Assembly (NCBI GenBank): GCA_964474655.1
Contig: CAYYTU010000009.1
Coordinates: forward strand, 1-64,000
From: CAYYTU01 sp964474655
GTDB taxonomy: Bacteria; Chloroflexota; Anaerolineae; B4-G1
DNA: 64,000 nt
Direction of reading: 5' to 3'
Of this stretch, positions 50,370 through 58,567 are shown in pieces. The stretch's first letter is position 1, and the number at the start of each line of letters is the position of its first letter. The notes under the pieces are model-generated. The model ran no database searches, had not been told where the DNA came from, and worked only from the letters and a program-made list of their open reading frames with translations. Both the position numbers and the translations under genes were made by a program.

Positions 50370-51839
50370 CTACAGCTCTTCCAGCAAACCCGTCATCTCA
50401 TTGAACTGTCGGATTCGCTCGTCGATCTCGTCGACCTGGTCGTGGATGCTGTCCCAGTAGTCGCGCTCGTACCACTGGGCGTTGAGATCCTCAAGCTCCT
50501 TGCCCTGCTGCTCGATCCAGGTGAAGTACTTGAGGTTATGGATGCGCTTCCGCTCCCAGTAATCGAGCTCGAACACATAATCCAGCGTGCAACCATCAAG
50601 ATATTGGTGATAATCGGCTGCGGCGTCCGTCTCCGTGTACTCGCCGTGCTCCTCGTGGAGCTCTTGCAAGCGACTCTGGTAGAGCTCCATCGAGTCGGTG
50701 AAGACGGTCAGCACCACGTCCTCCTCGCCCAGCTCGTACCACTTGGCAAACTTGATACTGGAGAGCACGTTGGCGATGCTGGAGATGCCCAGCAGGTCCA
50801 GGTTGCTCACCAGTTCCTCCGGCACGCTCTGATCGACCAGATACGCGCGGCCGGCCGGCTCGTTGAACAATCTCGTCAAGCTCATACAGGCTTCGTCGTC
50901 GATGGCCATCACCATATCCGTGTTCTTGACGTTGTGAATCCAGGGCACGTGCTTGTCGCCGATGCCCTCGATGCGATGGCCGCCGTAGCCGTTGAGCAGC
51001 AGCGTGGGGCACTGGAGCGCCTCGCTGGCCGCTACCTTGCTGGTGGGGAAGATTTCTTTCATATAATCGCCGCAGCCAATAGTGCCCGCCGAGCCCGTGG
51101 TCAGCACCACGCCGCGATACTGATCGCGCTGCCTCAGCTCCCGCTTCAGCACCTCCTCCATGGCATGGCCGGTGACGTCGTAGTGCCAGAGGTGATTGCC
51201 GAACTCGTCGAACTGGTTGAAGACCACCACGTCCTCGCGCGTCTCGCGCAGCTCCCAGGTCTTGTCGAAGATCTCTTTGACGTTGCTCTCGCAGCCCGGC
51301 GTAGCGATCACCTCGCCCGCCACCTTAGAAAGCCAGTCGAAGCGCTCCTGGCTCATCTCCTCCGGCAGGATGGCGATCGATTCGCAGGCCAGCAGCGAGG
51401 CGTCGTAGGCACCACCGCGGCAGTAGTTGCCGGTCGAGGGCCAGACCGCCTTCTGATAGGTGGGATCGAACTGGCCGGTGACCAGCCTTGGCACCAGGCA
51501 GCCGAACGTGGCGCCGACCTTGTGCGATCCGGTGGGGAACCACTTGCCCACCAGCGCGATGATACGCGCCGGCACGCCCGTCAGCGACGAGGGCAGCTCG
51601 ACGTAGTTGACGCCGTTGTACCCGCCGCCCTGCTCCGTGGGTTCATTCTTCCAGGTGATGCGGAAGAGGTTCAGCGATGCGATGTCCCACAGGCCGATCT
51701 TCGCCAGACGCTTCTTAACGCCATCGGGGATCAGTGAGGGATCCCGCATCTGCGCAAAGGTGGGGATGACGATCTCCCGCTCTCGCGCCCGCTGCACCGT
51801 TCTTTCTAATTGCTTCTCGTCAATCGATAGGTCTATCAT
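50370..51839 (-). CDS. Fold-type II PLP-dependent enzyme of unknown specificity (489 aa)
   Basis: A 489-residue member of the tryptophan-synthase-beta/cysteine-synthase superfamily. It has the Schiff-base Lys in PTGSHKVGATFG (about residue 107), the Ser/Asn loop STGNYCRGG, and the phosphate-binding glycine loop TTGSAGTIG. It is longer than cysteine synthases (about 310) or diaminopropionate ammonia-lyase (about 400) and has a helical, acidic C-terminal extension of about 90 residues. It sits in the same-strand group with carbamoyltransferases and carbamate kinase, so lyase or beta-replacement chemistry on a diamino or ureido acid is a reasonable inference. GGAGG precedes the ATG. The substrate is not assignable. 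Confidence 0.75.
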   Translation of the reverse strand: MIDLSIDEKQLERTVQRAREREIVIPTFAQMRDPSLIPDGVKKRLAKIGLWDIASLNLFRITWKNEPTEQGGGYNGVNYVELPSSLTGVPARIIALVGKWFPTGSHKVGATFGCLVPRLVTGQFDPTYQKAVWPSTGNYCRGGAYDASLLACESIAILPEEMSQERFDWLSKVAGEVIATPGCESNVKEIFDKTWELRETREDVVVFNQFDEFGNHLWHYDVTGHAMEEVLKRELRQRDQYRGVVLTTGSAGTIGCGDYMKEIFPTSKVAASEALQCPTLLLNGYGGHRIEGIGDKHVPWIHNVKNTDMVMAIDDEACMSLTRLFNEPAGRAYLVDQSVPEELVSNLDLLGISSIANVLSSIKFAKWYELGEEDVVLTVFTDSMELYQSRLQELHEEHGEYTETDAAADYHQYLDGCTLDYVFELDYWERKRIHNLKYFTWIEQQGKELEDLNAQWYERDYWDSIHDQVDEIDERIRQFNEMTGLLEEL

Positions 51840-51946
51840 CCATCCTCCGTGATTATTTCCATTGGGGTTGCAGGTTGCAGGTTCACGTTCCGGTTCATCA
51901 TGCCCACAACCCGAAATCGGTCAACCTGTAACCTACGATCCGCAGC

Positions 51947-52732
51947 TCATAAGCTCATTTGTTCACCATCTTCAGGCACGCTCACTGCCAGGTTTGTCCC
52001 GGCGCGTGCCTCATCGATAAGTACATCGGGCTGCTCACCGATCTCCGGTCCCATATGCACCAGCGCCAGACGCGAGCAACCTGCTCGGCGTGCAATCTCG
52101 CCCGCTTGCTCGGCCGTGCTGTGACAATGCGCGGCCGGATCCTCATCAGGCTGGAGCACAGCGCTGAACGAGGCTTCGTGGATCAGCAGCTCGCAGCCCC
52201 GAGCCAGATCGACGGCGGCCTCACACGGGCGCGTGTCCGTCACGAACGCAAGCGAGGTCCCATCGTCGAAGTCCCAGCGCGCGCCAAGCGTGGGCACGCT
52301 TGGTGGATGATCGAGGACACTAGTCCGCATCGTAACGCCAGAAGAGAGCACCACCTCATCGTCGGCGCTCTCCGAAAGGCCGTGCCAGCGCAAGTTGAGG
52401 TGGTGTACCTTGAGGCTAGAAAACGTCAACGTACCCAGCATCTGCAGCGTGGCAATGGTGCTGTGCCCGGCATAGACTTGAAGCGCCTCCGGAGCACGCA
52501 GCCGATTCAGAGTTAGCATTGGGAAACCCAATACGTGATCACCATGCGAATGCGTCACGAAAACGTGATCGATATCAGCGGCGCGAAGATCGTTCCGCGC
52601 CAGCTGCGCCATTACCATCGGACCCGCCTCAACCAGCATGCGTGTCCCAGATCCTTCGACTAAGAGCACCAAGTTGCCTCTCCGTTTGGCCGAAAAGGCA
52701 CTACCAGTTCCGAGGAATGTAACGGCAGTCAA
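51947..52732 (-). CDS. Metallo-beta-lactamase fold hydrolase, RNase Z/ElaC-like
   Basis: A 261-residue protein. FLGTGSAFSAKRRGN at the N-terminus and THSHGDHVLG give the H-x-H-x-D-H zinc site, with later Asp in FVTDTRP and His in LVHMGPE and HEASF. The layout matches RNase Z-like or arylsulfatase-like MBL proteins. The start is TTG 52732, chosen because GGAGG lies 5 nt upstream and the conserved N-terminal strand begins at once. In this cluster it could be a hydrolase of a cyclic or acyl intermediate rather than a tRNase; this is inference. Confidence 0.78.
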   Translation of the reverse strand: MTAVTFLGTGSAFSAKRRGNLVLLVEGSGTRMLVEAGPMVMAQLARNDLRAADIDHVFVTHSHGDHVLGFPMLTLNRLRAPEALQVYAGHSTIATLQMLGTLTFSSLKVHHLNLRWHGLSESADDEVVLSSGVTMRTSVLDHPPSVPTLGARWDFDDGTSLAFVTDTRPCEAAVDLARGCELLIHEASFSAVLQPDEDPAAHCHSTAEQAGEIARRAGCSRLALVHMGPEIGEQPDVLIDEARAGTNLAVSVPEDGEQMSL

Positions 52733-52885
52733 GAGTAACCTCCGTAATTCTGTGATCTGACGGGAACGCCTCCGTTCCGTGTTCACACACGGTGAGATGG
52801 CCTGCCTGGTGAGCGATATGGAGCAGCATTATACCTCAGAACTGGCGATTTTAGCGTTGCGTCTTCGTTACAACACCATTGCAAA

Positions 52886-54193
52886 CTATCGTGCACGCTC
52901 GCTCAACACGCGCTCGGCGGCTGCCAACGTCGGCTCGACTACGGCTGGCTCCTCCGCCACCGCCTCCATCACGCTGGCGATGTCCTTCAGCCCCGATCCG
53001 GTCGCGAGCACCACCACACGCTCGTCGCGACTTACCAGTCCGCGGTCGACCGCCTTGACCAACCCGGCGTAAGCGGCGGCTGCGGCCGGTTCGGCGAAGA
53101 CGCCCATCCCCTGAGCCAGCGCCGGGATGGCGTCCAGGATCTGCTCATCGGTCACGCGGAGGTAGGCGCCATCGGTCTCTCGAGCCGCCCGCAGGGCCTT
53201 GATACGATCGCGGGGCAAGCCGGCCACGATGCTATCGGCGACGGAATGAGCCTCCACCGGTTCCATCTCCAGCGGAGCAAGGTCGCGCTCCCAGGCATCC
53301 ACCAGCGGCGCTGACCCCGCGGCCTGCACGCCGATGATGCGCGGCATCCGGTCGATCCAACCCAGCGCCAGCAGATCCTTCAATCCCTTGTGGACGCCGC
53401 CGATGATGCAACCGTCGCCCACAGGGACGAAGATCACATCCGGGGCCTGCCAGGCCGGGGATGACGCCGCATCGCCCCCCAGCGCCCGGGTCAGCTGCTC
53501 GCAGATCTCATAGATGACCGTCTTTTTGCCTTCGGACATATAGGGGTTGTAGGCCGTGTTGCGGTTGTACCAGTCGAAGGCTCGCGCTACCTCCAGGCAG
53601 AGCTCAAACGCCTGGTCGTAGCTCCCATCGACCAGCAGCACCGTGGAGCCATAGGCCAGCAGCTGCGCGATCTTGGCCTCCGGTGCCGTGCGCGGCACGA
53701 AGATGACGTTCGGCTGATCGACCGCCGCGCAGAGCCCAGAAAGCGCAGCTGCGGCGTTGCCCGTGCTGGCGGTGGTGACGACATCGTAGCCGGCTTCGCG
53801 CGTCTTGACTAGGGCCACCGCCGAAGCGCGATCCTTGAGCGAGGCCGTCGGCTGCCGGCTGTCGTCCTTGACCCAGACGTGCTCCAGATCCAGCGCAGCG
53901 GCCAGGCGTGGCGCCGGGTAGAACGGCGTCCACCCGACGCTGGAAAGCACCGTGCCCTCCACCAACGGACGCGCAACGTCTGGCGCCACCGGCAGCAGCG
54001 GCAAGTAGCGCCACATCGAGTGCGTGGGATCGTCCACCAGCGCTCCAGGATCGATCCGCTCCGCGATACGCTCGTAATTGTAGATCACATCGAGGATGCC
54101 ATCGTCTCCGTGCCGGGGACAGACGTAGTCGACCTCGCTAGGCTCGTATTCAGCGCCACAGATGGTGCACTTCAGCCCAAGAATTTGGTCCAT
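52886..54193 (-). CDS. Threonine-synthase-like PLP enzyme with N-terminal zinc ribbon
   Basis: A 435-residue fold-type II PLP enzyme. The N-terminal zinc-ribbon-like segment CTICG...CPRHG is typical of archaeal/class II threonine synthases. The Schiff-base Lys is in QPTASLKDRAS, the SxGN-like loop is TTASTGNAAAAL, and the glycine loop is FVPVGDGCIIGG. Threonine synthase makes threonine from O-phosphohomoserine, but the position in a carbamoyltransferase operon suggests a paralogue recruited for another beta/gamma-elimination. GGGAGG lies 5 nt before the ATG. No homoserine kinase or dehydrogenase is near. Confidence 0.82.
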   Translation of the reverse strand: MDQILGLKCTICGAEYEPSEVDYVCPRHGDDGILDVIYNYERIAERIDPGALVDDPTHSMWRYLPLLPVAPDVARPLVEGTVLSSVGWTPFYPAPRLAAALDLEHVWVKDDSRQPTASLKDRASAVALVKTREAGYDVVTTASTGNAAAALSGLCAAVDQPNVIFVPRTAPEAKIAQLLAYGSTVLLVDGSYDQAFELCLEVARAFDWYNRNTAYNPYMSEGKKTVIYEICEQLTRALGGDAASSPAWQAPDVIFVPVGDGCIIGGVHKGLKDLLALGWIDRMPRIIGVQAAGSAPLVDAWERDLAPLEMEPVEAHSVADSIVAGLPRDRIKALRAARETDGAYLRVTDEQILDAIPALAQGMGVFAEPAAAAAYAGLVKAVDRGLVSRDERVVVLATGSGLKDIASVMEAVAEEPAVVEPTLAAAERVLSERAR

Positions 54194-54208
54194 AGTCGCC
54201 TCCCCAGC

Positions 54209-55162
54209 TTACGGAACGATCCGCGTGCCGGTCTCGCCCTTCAACGCCCGGGCGATGTTCTCCGGCGTCGTGATAAGGGCTTCCCGACCGCCCTTTTCCA
54301 GGAACCAGATGATGGCCTTGATCTTGGGCCGCATACTGCCCGCAGCGAAGTGGCCCTCCTCGACGTACCGCTTCGCCTCGGCCACGGTCATCTCGTCGAT
54401 CGGCTCCTGCTCCGGCGTGCCGAAGTTGAGATAGACGTGTTCGACCGCGGTGGAGATCAGGAACAGATCGGCGTCGATGGAGTGCGCCAGCAGCGCCGAG
54501 GCGTAGTCCTTGTCGATCACGGCCGCCACGCCCTCCAGGTCGCCGTCCTCGTTCCGCACGACGGGAATGCCGCCCCCGCCGACGGTGATGGTGACGATCC
54601 CGGCATCGATCAGACGGCGCACGGCGTCCAGCTCGACGATTTCCTCCGGATACGGCGAGGGCACCACCCGGCGCCAGCCGCGCCCGGCGTCCTCCACCAC
54701 CGACCAGCCCTCCTCCTCGGCCCGCTGCTGGGCCTCGCCCTCGTCCATAAACCCGCCGATGGGCTTGCTCGGCTGATCGAAGGCCGGATCGCCCGCGTCC
54801 ACGCGCACCTGGGTGATCACCGTGGCAGCCGCTTTCTCCATCCCGCGACGATGGAACTCGTTATGGAGGTTCTGTTGCAGCGCGTACCCGATGGCTCCCT
54901 GAGTATCGGCGCCACAAGCATCCAGCGGCACCTCGTGCATCCCAGCCACCTTGGCCGCGATCTCCGAGCGACGCAGGATGAAGCCGACCTGCGGGCCGTT
55001 GCCGTGACCAATCGCCACGTCCCAGCCCCGCTCGATCATATCGGCGATGTGTCGACAGGTCTCCTTCGCTGCCTCGTACTGATCTTGCACCGTCTGATGC
55101 TGCTTATCCTTGATCAACGAATTACCGCCGATCGCTACGACAGCGACTTTCTTCTCTGTCAT
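54209..55162 (-). CDS. arcC: Carbamate kinase
   Basis: A 317-residue amino-acid-kinase-fold enzyme: VVAIGGNSL at the N-terminus, GHGNGPQVGFILRRSE, TVGGGGIPVV, VAAVIDKDYASALLA and HFAAGSMRPKI are all characteristic carbamate kinase blocks. It makes ATP from carbamoyl phosphate and ADP, releasing CO2 and ammonia. Directly downstream of two carbamoyltransferase genes (12-nt gap), it would harvest the carbamoyl phosphate they release. GGGAGATTACTT precedes the ATG. Confidence 0.94.
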   Translation of the reverse strand: MTEKKVAVVAIGGNSLIKDKQHQTVQDQYEAAKETCRHIADMIERGWDVAIGHGNGPQVGFILRRSEIAAKVAGMHEVPLDACGADTQGAIGYALQQNLHNEFHRRGMEKAAATVITQVRVDAGDPAFDQPSKPIGGFMDEGEAQQRAEEEGWSVVEDAGRGWRRVVPSPYPEEIVELDAVRRLIDAGIVTITVGGGGIPVVRNEDGDLEGVAAVIDKDYASALLAHSIDADLFLISTAVEHVYLNFGTPEQEPIDEMTVAEAKRYVEEGHFAAGSMRPKIKAIIWFLEKGGREALITTPENIARALKGETGTRIVP

Positions 55163-55174
55163 AAGTAATCTCCC

Positions 55175-56212
55175 TTACCAGTTTCCGATCGTCAGCGCCA
55201 TCACCGCTTTCTGCACGTGCAGACGGTTCTCGGCGATGTCGTAGATGGCCGAGCGTGGGCCGGAAGCGACCTCGTCGGTCACCTCGTTGCCCCGGTCCAC
55301 CGGCATCGGATGGGTGAAGATGGCGTTGTCGGTGCGTGCCATCCGCTCTGCCGTCGTCGTCCAGCCCTGATAGGCCATCGCCTTCTCGATCTCGGCCTGC
55401 TTCTGGAGCTCGCCGTCCTGGTAGGCATCAGGGCTGACCCAGTTGCGGCAATAGACGACGTGCGCGTCCTCGTAGCCGCTGTCGGGGTCGTGGACCACGT
55501 CGAAGTCGCGCCCGTTCTCGGCGCAATTCTGCTTCGTCCAGTCGATGACCTCCGGATCCAGATCGTAGCCCTCGGGATAGGCCATCGTCACGTCCATCCC
55601 GAAGCGCGAGGCGATCAGTAGCGCCGCCTGCACCGAGCACCAGGAGCGGGCCAGCGCCCCGGAGCCCCACTTGAGCAGAAACTTCTTGCCGCGCAGGGCC
55701 TCGAAGTCGGGACGAGCCGGACCGCCGCCGTACCATTCGGCCCAGCCCATCACGTCGGCCAGGGCCTGGCAGGGATGGAAGCGGTCATCGGCCATGTTCA
55801 GGATCGGCACATCAGCCCACTTGGCGTACTCCACCAGCATCTCGTCGCCGGCGCCGTAGTAGGGCACCTTGTCCTCCAGGATGCGGATGCCGAGCCCGGC
55901 TGCGTAGCGCGCCATCACCGTGGCGGCGTCCTCGACGGTCTCGCCGGCCTTTTTGTCGGTCTTGAAGCGCCCAGCCGAGGGCGTCATAAACTGCGCGTGG
56001 CCGCCCAGCTCGGTCGCCGCGGCTTCGAACGAGATGCGCGTGCGCACCGACGGGTTGTAGAAGAACATAATGAACGTCTTGTGCTCCAGGATGCGTGTCC
56101 AGCGGTCGGAGAAGCGCTCGCGCTTCATCTTCGACGCCAGCTCCAGCGCCGCCATCAGCTCATCGACGCTCCAATCCTGGGTGCAAATAAAGTCACGTCC
56201 GTAAAGATCCAT
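55175..56212 (-). CDS. Carbamoyltransferase of the knotted YgeW/AOTCase type, paralogue 1
   Basis: A 345-residue enzyme. The carbamoyl-phosphate loop is Ser55-Val-Arg-Thr-Arg59 followed by ISFEAAATELGGHA. HPCQALADV is in the middle and KFLLKWGSGALARSW is the region where knotted enzymes cross the chain. The second-substrate loop is THPMPVDRGNEVTDEV rather than the HCLP of ornithine enzymes. ATG 56212 is chosen because GGGGAGG lies 6 nt upstream; the longer frame is unsupported. The substrate probably differs from that of its neighbour. It is likely to act in the phosphorolytic direction, feeding carbamate kinase. Confidence 0.85.
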   Translation of the reverse strand: MDLYGRDFICTQDWSVDELMAALELASKMKRERFSDRWTRILEHKTFIMFFYNPSVRTRISFEAAATELGGHAQFMTPSAGRFKTDKKAGETVEDAATVMARYAAGLGIRILEDKVPYYGAGDEMLVEYAKWADVPILNMADDRFHPCQALADVMGWAEWYGGGPARPDFEALRGKKFLLKWGSGALARSWCSVQAALLIASRFGMDVTMAYPEGYDLDPEVIDWTKQNCAENGRDFDVVHDPDSGYEDAHVVYCRNWVSPDAYQDGELQKQAEIEKAMAYQGWTTTAERMARTDNAIFTHPMPVDRGNEVTDEVASGPRSAIYDIAENRLHVQKAVMALTIGNW

Positions 56213-56284
56213 CTGTAACCTCCCCAACGACAAATCCCTGGCCCCGACAACCAACCTGATGGTCATCGGGACCGGGTATATGGC

Positions 56285-57331
56285 CTATCGCATCACGAGC
56301 GACATCACGGCCTTCTGCGCGTGCAGACGATTCTCCGCCTCGTCGAAGACCACCGACTGCGGCCCGTCGATCACCTCGTCCTCCACCTCCCAGCTCCGGT
56401 CGGCCGGCAGACAGTGCATATATATGGCGTTGGGATCGGCCAGAGACATATAGTCTGGGGTGGCCTTCCAATCCTGGTAGCTATCGAAGATCTCTTGCGC
56501 CAGATCGGGATCGTCCTCGCCGACCGGCGGCTTGAACATCTGCATCGGCGCCCAGGCCTTGGGATAGAGCACGTGCGCATCCTCGGCGGCGCTCTCGAAG
56601 TCGTCAGTCACCTCGAAGGAGGCGCCGTTCATCTCGGCATAGCCCTCGCAGGCCTTGATGACCTCGGGATCGAGCGCCATCTCCTCCGGGCGGGCCAGGA
56701 CGGTGTCGCAGCCCATCATGCTGGCCGCGATGATCGCGCTCTGAGGCACCGCGCGCGGCTTGTGAACGCTGGGCGAGTAGGCCCACGACATCACAAACTT
56801 GACGCCCTCGAAGCCGCCGAATTTCTCCTGGACGGTCAACACGTCGGCCAGGGCCTGGAAGGGATGATATTTGTCGTCCTCCATATTCAACACCGGGGCG
56901 TCGGCCCAATAGCCGAAGTTGTCGATCAGCTCGTTAGCAGCGCCGTACTCCCAGTCCACCGGATCGCCGTAGCAGCGAATGGCGATCGCGTCGCCCATCC
57001 GGGAGAGCACGCGGGCCACGTCGGAGACGCGCTCGGTGGAGTAAGCCACCTCTTTGCCGGGCAGCGCCGGCGTGTAGATCTTGCCCGGCTCCAGGTAGTG
57101 CGCATGACCCCCCAGCTGGGTCATCCCCGCCTCGAAAGAGTTGCGCGTGCGCAGGGACGAATTGTAGAATATCATAAACAGCGACTTGGCACGCAGGATG
57201 TGATCGTGCAGCTCGCCAATGGCCGAGCGCCGCTTCAGGTCCAAAGCGACATCCAGGATGGTCTCGACTTCTTCCTTGCTCCAATCGAGCAAGGTGATGA
57301 AGTCACGTCCGCGGAAACTATCCGTCTTCAT
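56285..57331 (-). CDS. Carbamoyltransferase of the knotted YgeW/AOTCase type, paralogue 2
   Basis: A 348-residue enzyme. The phosphate loop is Ser59-Leu-Arg-Thr-Arg63 followed by NSFEAGMTQLGGHA. HPFQALADVL and the knot-region segment MSWAYSPSVHKPRAVPQS closely resemble YgeW and acetylornithine carbamoyltransferase. The substrate loop is MHCLPADRSWEVEDEV. AAGGAGGT lies 9 nt before the ATG. It is the first structural gene after the GntR regulator (65-nt gap) and 72 nt before paralogue 1. YgeW-type enzymes occur in bacterial anaerobic purine catabolism with carbamate kinase, which supports a catabolic role. Confidence 0.87.
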   Translation of the reverse strand: MKTDSFRGRDFITLLDWSKEEVETILDVALDLKRRSAIGELHDHILRAKSLFMIFYNSSLRTRNSFEAGMTQLGGHAHYLEPGKIYTPALPGKEVAYSTERVSDVARVLSRMGDAIAIRCYGDPVDWEYGAANELIDNFGYWADAPVLNMEDDKYHPFQALADVLTVQEKFGGFEGVKFVMSWAYSPSVHKPRAVPQSAIIAASMMGCDTVLARPEEMALDPEVIKACEGYAEMNGASFEVTDDFESAAEDAHVLYPKAWAPMQMFKPPVGEDDPDLAQEIFDSYQDWKATPDYMSLADPNAIYMHCLPADRSWEVEDEVIDGPQSVVFDEAENRLHAQKAVMSLVMR

Positions 57332-57396
57332 ATGTGTCTACCTCCTTGAAATTGATTAACTGACCCTTCCCGGCTTCTGCCGCGAGAGGGCTGTGA

Positions 57397-58131
57397 CTAA
57401 CGACGTAAAACGTGGAAGCGAAAGAGATCGGGTAAGAAATAGTTGCGAGATAACTCAATCGGCACCTGCTCGTTCGTGAACAGCGTCTCCGTCAGCAGCA
57501 GCAGCGCTCGGCCCGGCTCGATCTCCAGTCGCTCCGCCAGCACGTCGTCGGCGTCGACCGCCGTGATCTCGGACAGCGCCTCTCGAATGGAGACGCCGCT
57601 CTGCCGGGTCAACAGATCGAGCACGGATCCGTTGAAGTCATCATCCATCTCGTCAGGGGAAAGCACCTCGGCCGGGACATAGTCAACCATATAAGCCGCC
57701 GGCCCGCGCTCGACGGCGATGGTGCGACGGACGCACATCAGCGCTGTGCCCGGTTCTAGATCCAGCTGTTCGGACAGCTCCTCGTCAGCTGCCATACGGT
57801 CCACCCGCAGGCCGCGCACCTCCGTTGTCATCCCTTGCCGGGACGCCAACGCCAGCACGCTTTCCAACCGCTCCAGCCCGCTCTTCAGCCGATCGCCGTG
57901 GTCGGGGGCGACGAAGGTGCCGACGCCGTGTCGACGCACGATGGCCCCTTCCTGCTCCAGGTTGAACAGCGCCTCGCGCAGCGTGGGGCGCGAGACGCCC
58001 AGCTGCTCGGCGAGATTGGCCTCGGAGGGCAGCTGCTCTCCCGGCTGGTAGGTGCCATCCTCAATGAGGTCCAGCAGATGTTGCCGGACCTGGACGTGGA
58101 GTGGACGCTTATCGGTTTTGAGTGGTTGCAT
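57397..58131 (-). CDS. GntR/HutC-family transcriptional regulator of the carbamoyltransferase operon
   Basis: A 244-residue protein. The N-terminal winged HTH is GntR-type (PLHVQVRQHLLDLIEDGTYQPG, LPSEANLAEQLGVSRPTLREAL, about residues 9-70). The C-terminal UTRA ligand domain is of the HutC subfamily (PAAYMVDYVPAEVL; LSRNYFLPDLFRFHVLRR). It probably represses its own operon until a pathway metabolite binds. The gene has no clear ribosome site; its leader begins inside the operator palindrome. It is followed by the two carbamoyltransferase genes, arcC and the PLP enzymes on the same strand. Confidence 0.92.
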   Translation of the reverse strand: MQPLKTDKRPLHVQVRQHLLDLIEDGTYQPGEQLPSEANLAEQLGVSRPTLREALFNLEQEGAIVRRHGVGTFVAPDHGDRLKSGLERLESVLALASRQGMTTEVRGLRVDRMAADEELSEQLDLEPGTALMCVRRTIAVERGPAAYMVDYVPAEVLSPDEMDDDFNGSVLDLLTRQSGVSIREALSEITAVDADDVLAERLEIEPGRALLLLTETLFTNEQVPIELSRNYFLPDLFRFHVLRR

Positions 58132-58153
58132 TATTCTTAAAAGTGGAGTAGTG

Positions 58154-58167
58154 GTAAGATGTCTTAC
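58154..58167. promoter_or_regulatory. Operator palindrome for the GntR/HutC regulator
   Basis: A perfect dyad GTAAGA-TG-TCTTAC (58154-58167) lies 4 nt downstream of the -10 box and over the predicted transcription start, an ideal place for autorepression. Confidence 0.72.
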
Positions 58168-58171
58168 GTCT

Positions 58172-58200
58172 ATTTTACGATAGGGTTCTCACTTTGTCAA
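58172..58200 (-). promoter_or_regulatory. Promoter of the gntR-carbamoyltransferase operon
   Basis: On the minus strand a consensus TTGACA (58200-58195), a 17-nt spacer and TAAAAT (58177-58172). Start of transcription is expected near 58165 within the operator. Confidence 0.78.
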
Positions 58201-58285
58201 CTGGGGTTCAGAATCTGTTTGGAGATGTGCGCTTGCGAGGCTACTCCATACGCATCAACCTTACCTCCTGCAGTTTAGCGACTCC

Positions 58286-58382
58286 AGACTTTGGAAGTCT
58301 ACCGTCGAGGATTTTGGATGTAAAAAACCGCGCTTTGTTCCAAATTGGGTTCGCAAACCACATTTTAAGACTTCCGAAGTCT
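58286..58382. repeat. Diverged copy of the palindromic MITE-like element
   Basis: AGACTTTGGAAGTCT (58286-58300) and AGACTTCCGAAGTCT (58368-58382) are separated by 67 nt. The spacer shares AAAACCGC and a CAAATTGG-like stretch with the 70-nt spacer of the element at 49802-49964. Outer ends are too diverged to define. No gene lies in 58201-58567. Confidence 0.65.
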
Positions 58383-58420
58383 CTGCTCCTCAAAAATTTG
58401 AAAAGTAGAGGAGTCAAGGT

Positions 58421-58536
58421 CAACTTAAGCTGTGATGTGCAGAAATTCTTGCTCCGGTGGGGTTTGTAACTCCACTGCCTGACTATAAAGTGGTGCTGAA
58501 GTCTGTATGGACACCAAACACGCAAGTTACAAACCC
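58421..58536. repeat. Dispersed repeat, copy B (inverted relative to 28430-28542)
   Basis: A 116-nt match to the reverse complement of copy A. Here the core is bounded by a perfect 12-bp inverted repeat GGGTTTGTAACT (58460-58471) / AGTTACAAACCC (58525-58536). The internal 10-bp stem of copy A is decayed. It lies 32 nt beyond the stop codon of the minus-strand cysteine-synthase-like gene. Confidence 0.75.
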
Positions 58537-58567
58537 GCTACGAGCCTTAAGTTGACGATATGGGGCG

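Noticed and set aside
50442..51737. 431-codon plus-strand frame opposite the PLP enzyme
   Set aside because: Antisense shadow with abnormal His/Gln/Leu composition.
52886..54193. Assignment as the biosynthetic threonine synthase thrC
   Set aside because: The fold and zinc ribbon fit, but there are no threonine-pathway neighbours and it sits in a carbamoyltransferase cluster, so the symbol is withheld.
53879..55168. 429-codon plus-strand frame spanning parts of two minus-strand genes
   Set aside because: It crosses the boundary of the PLP enzyme and carbamate kinase genes, which are both intact.
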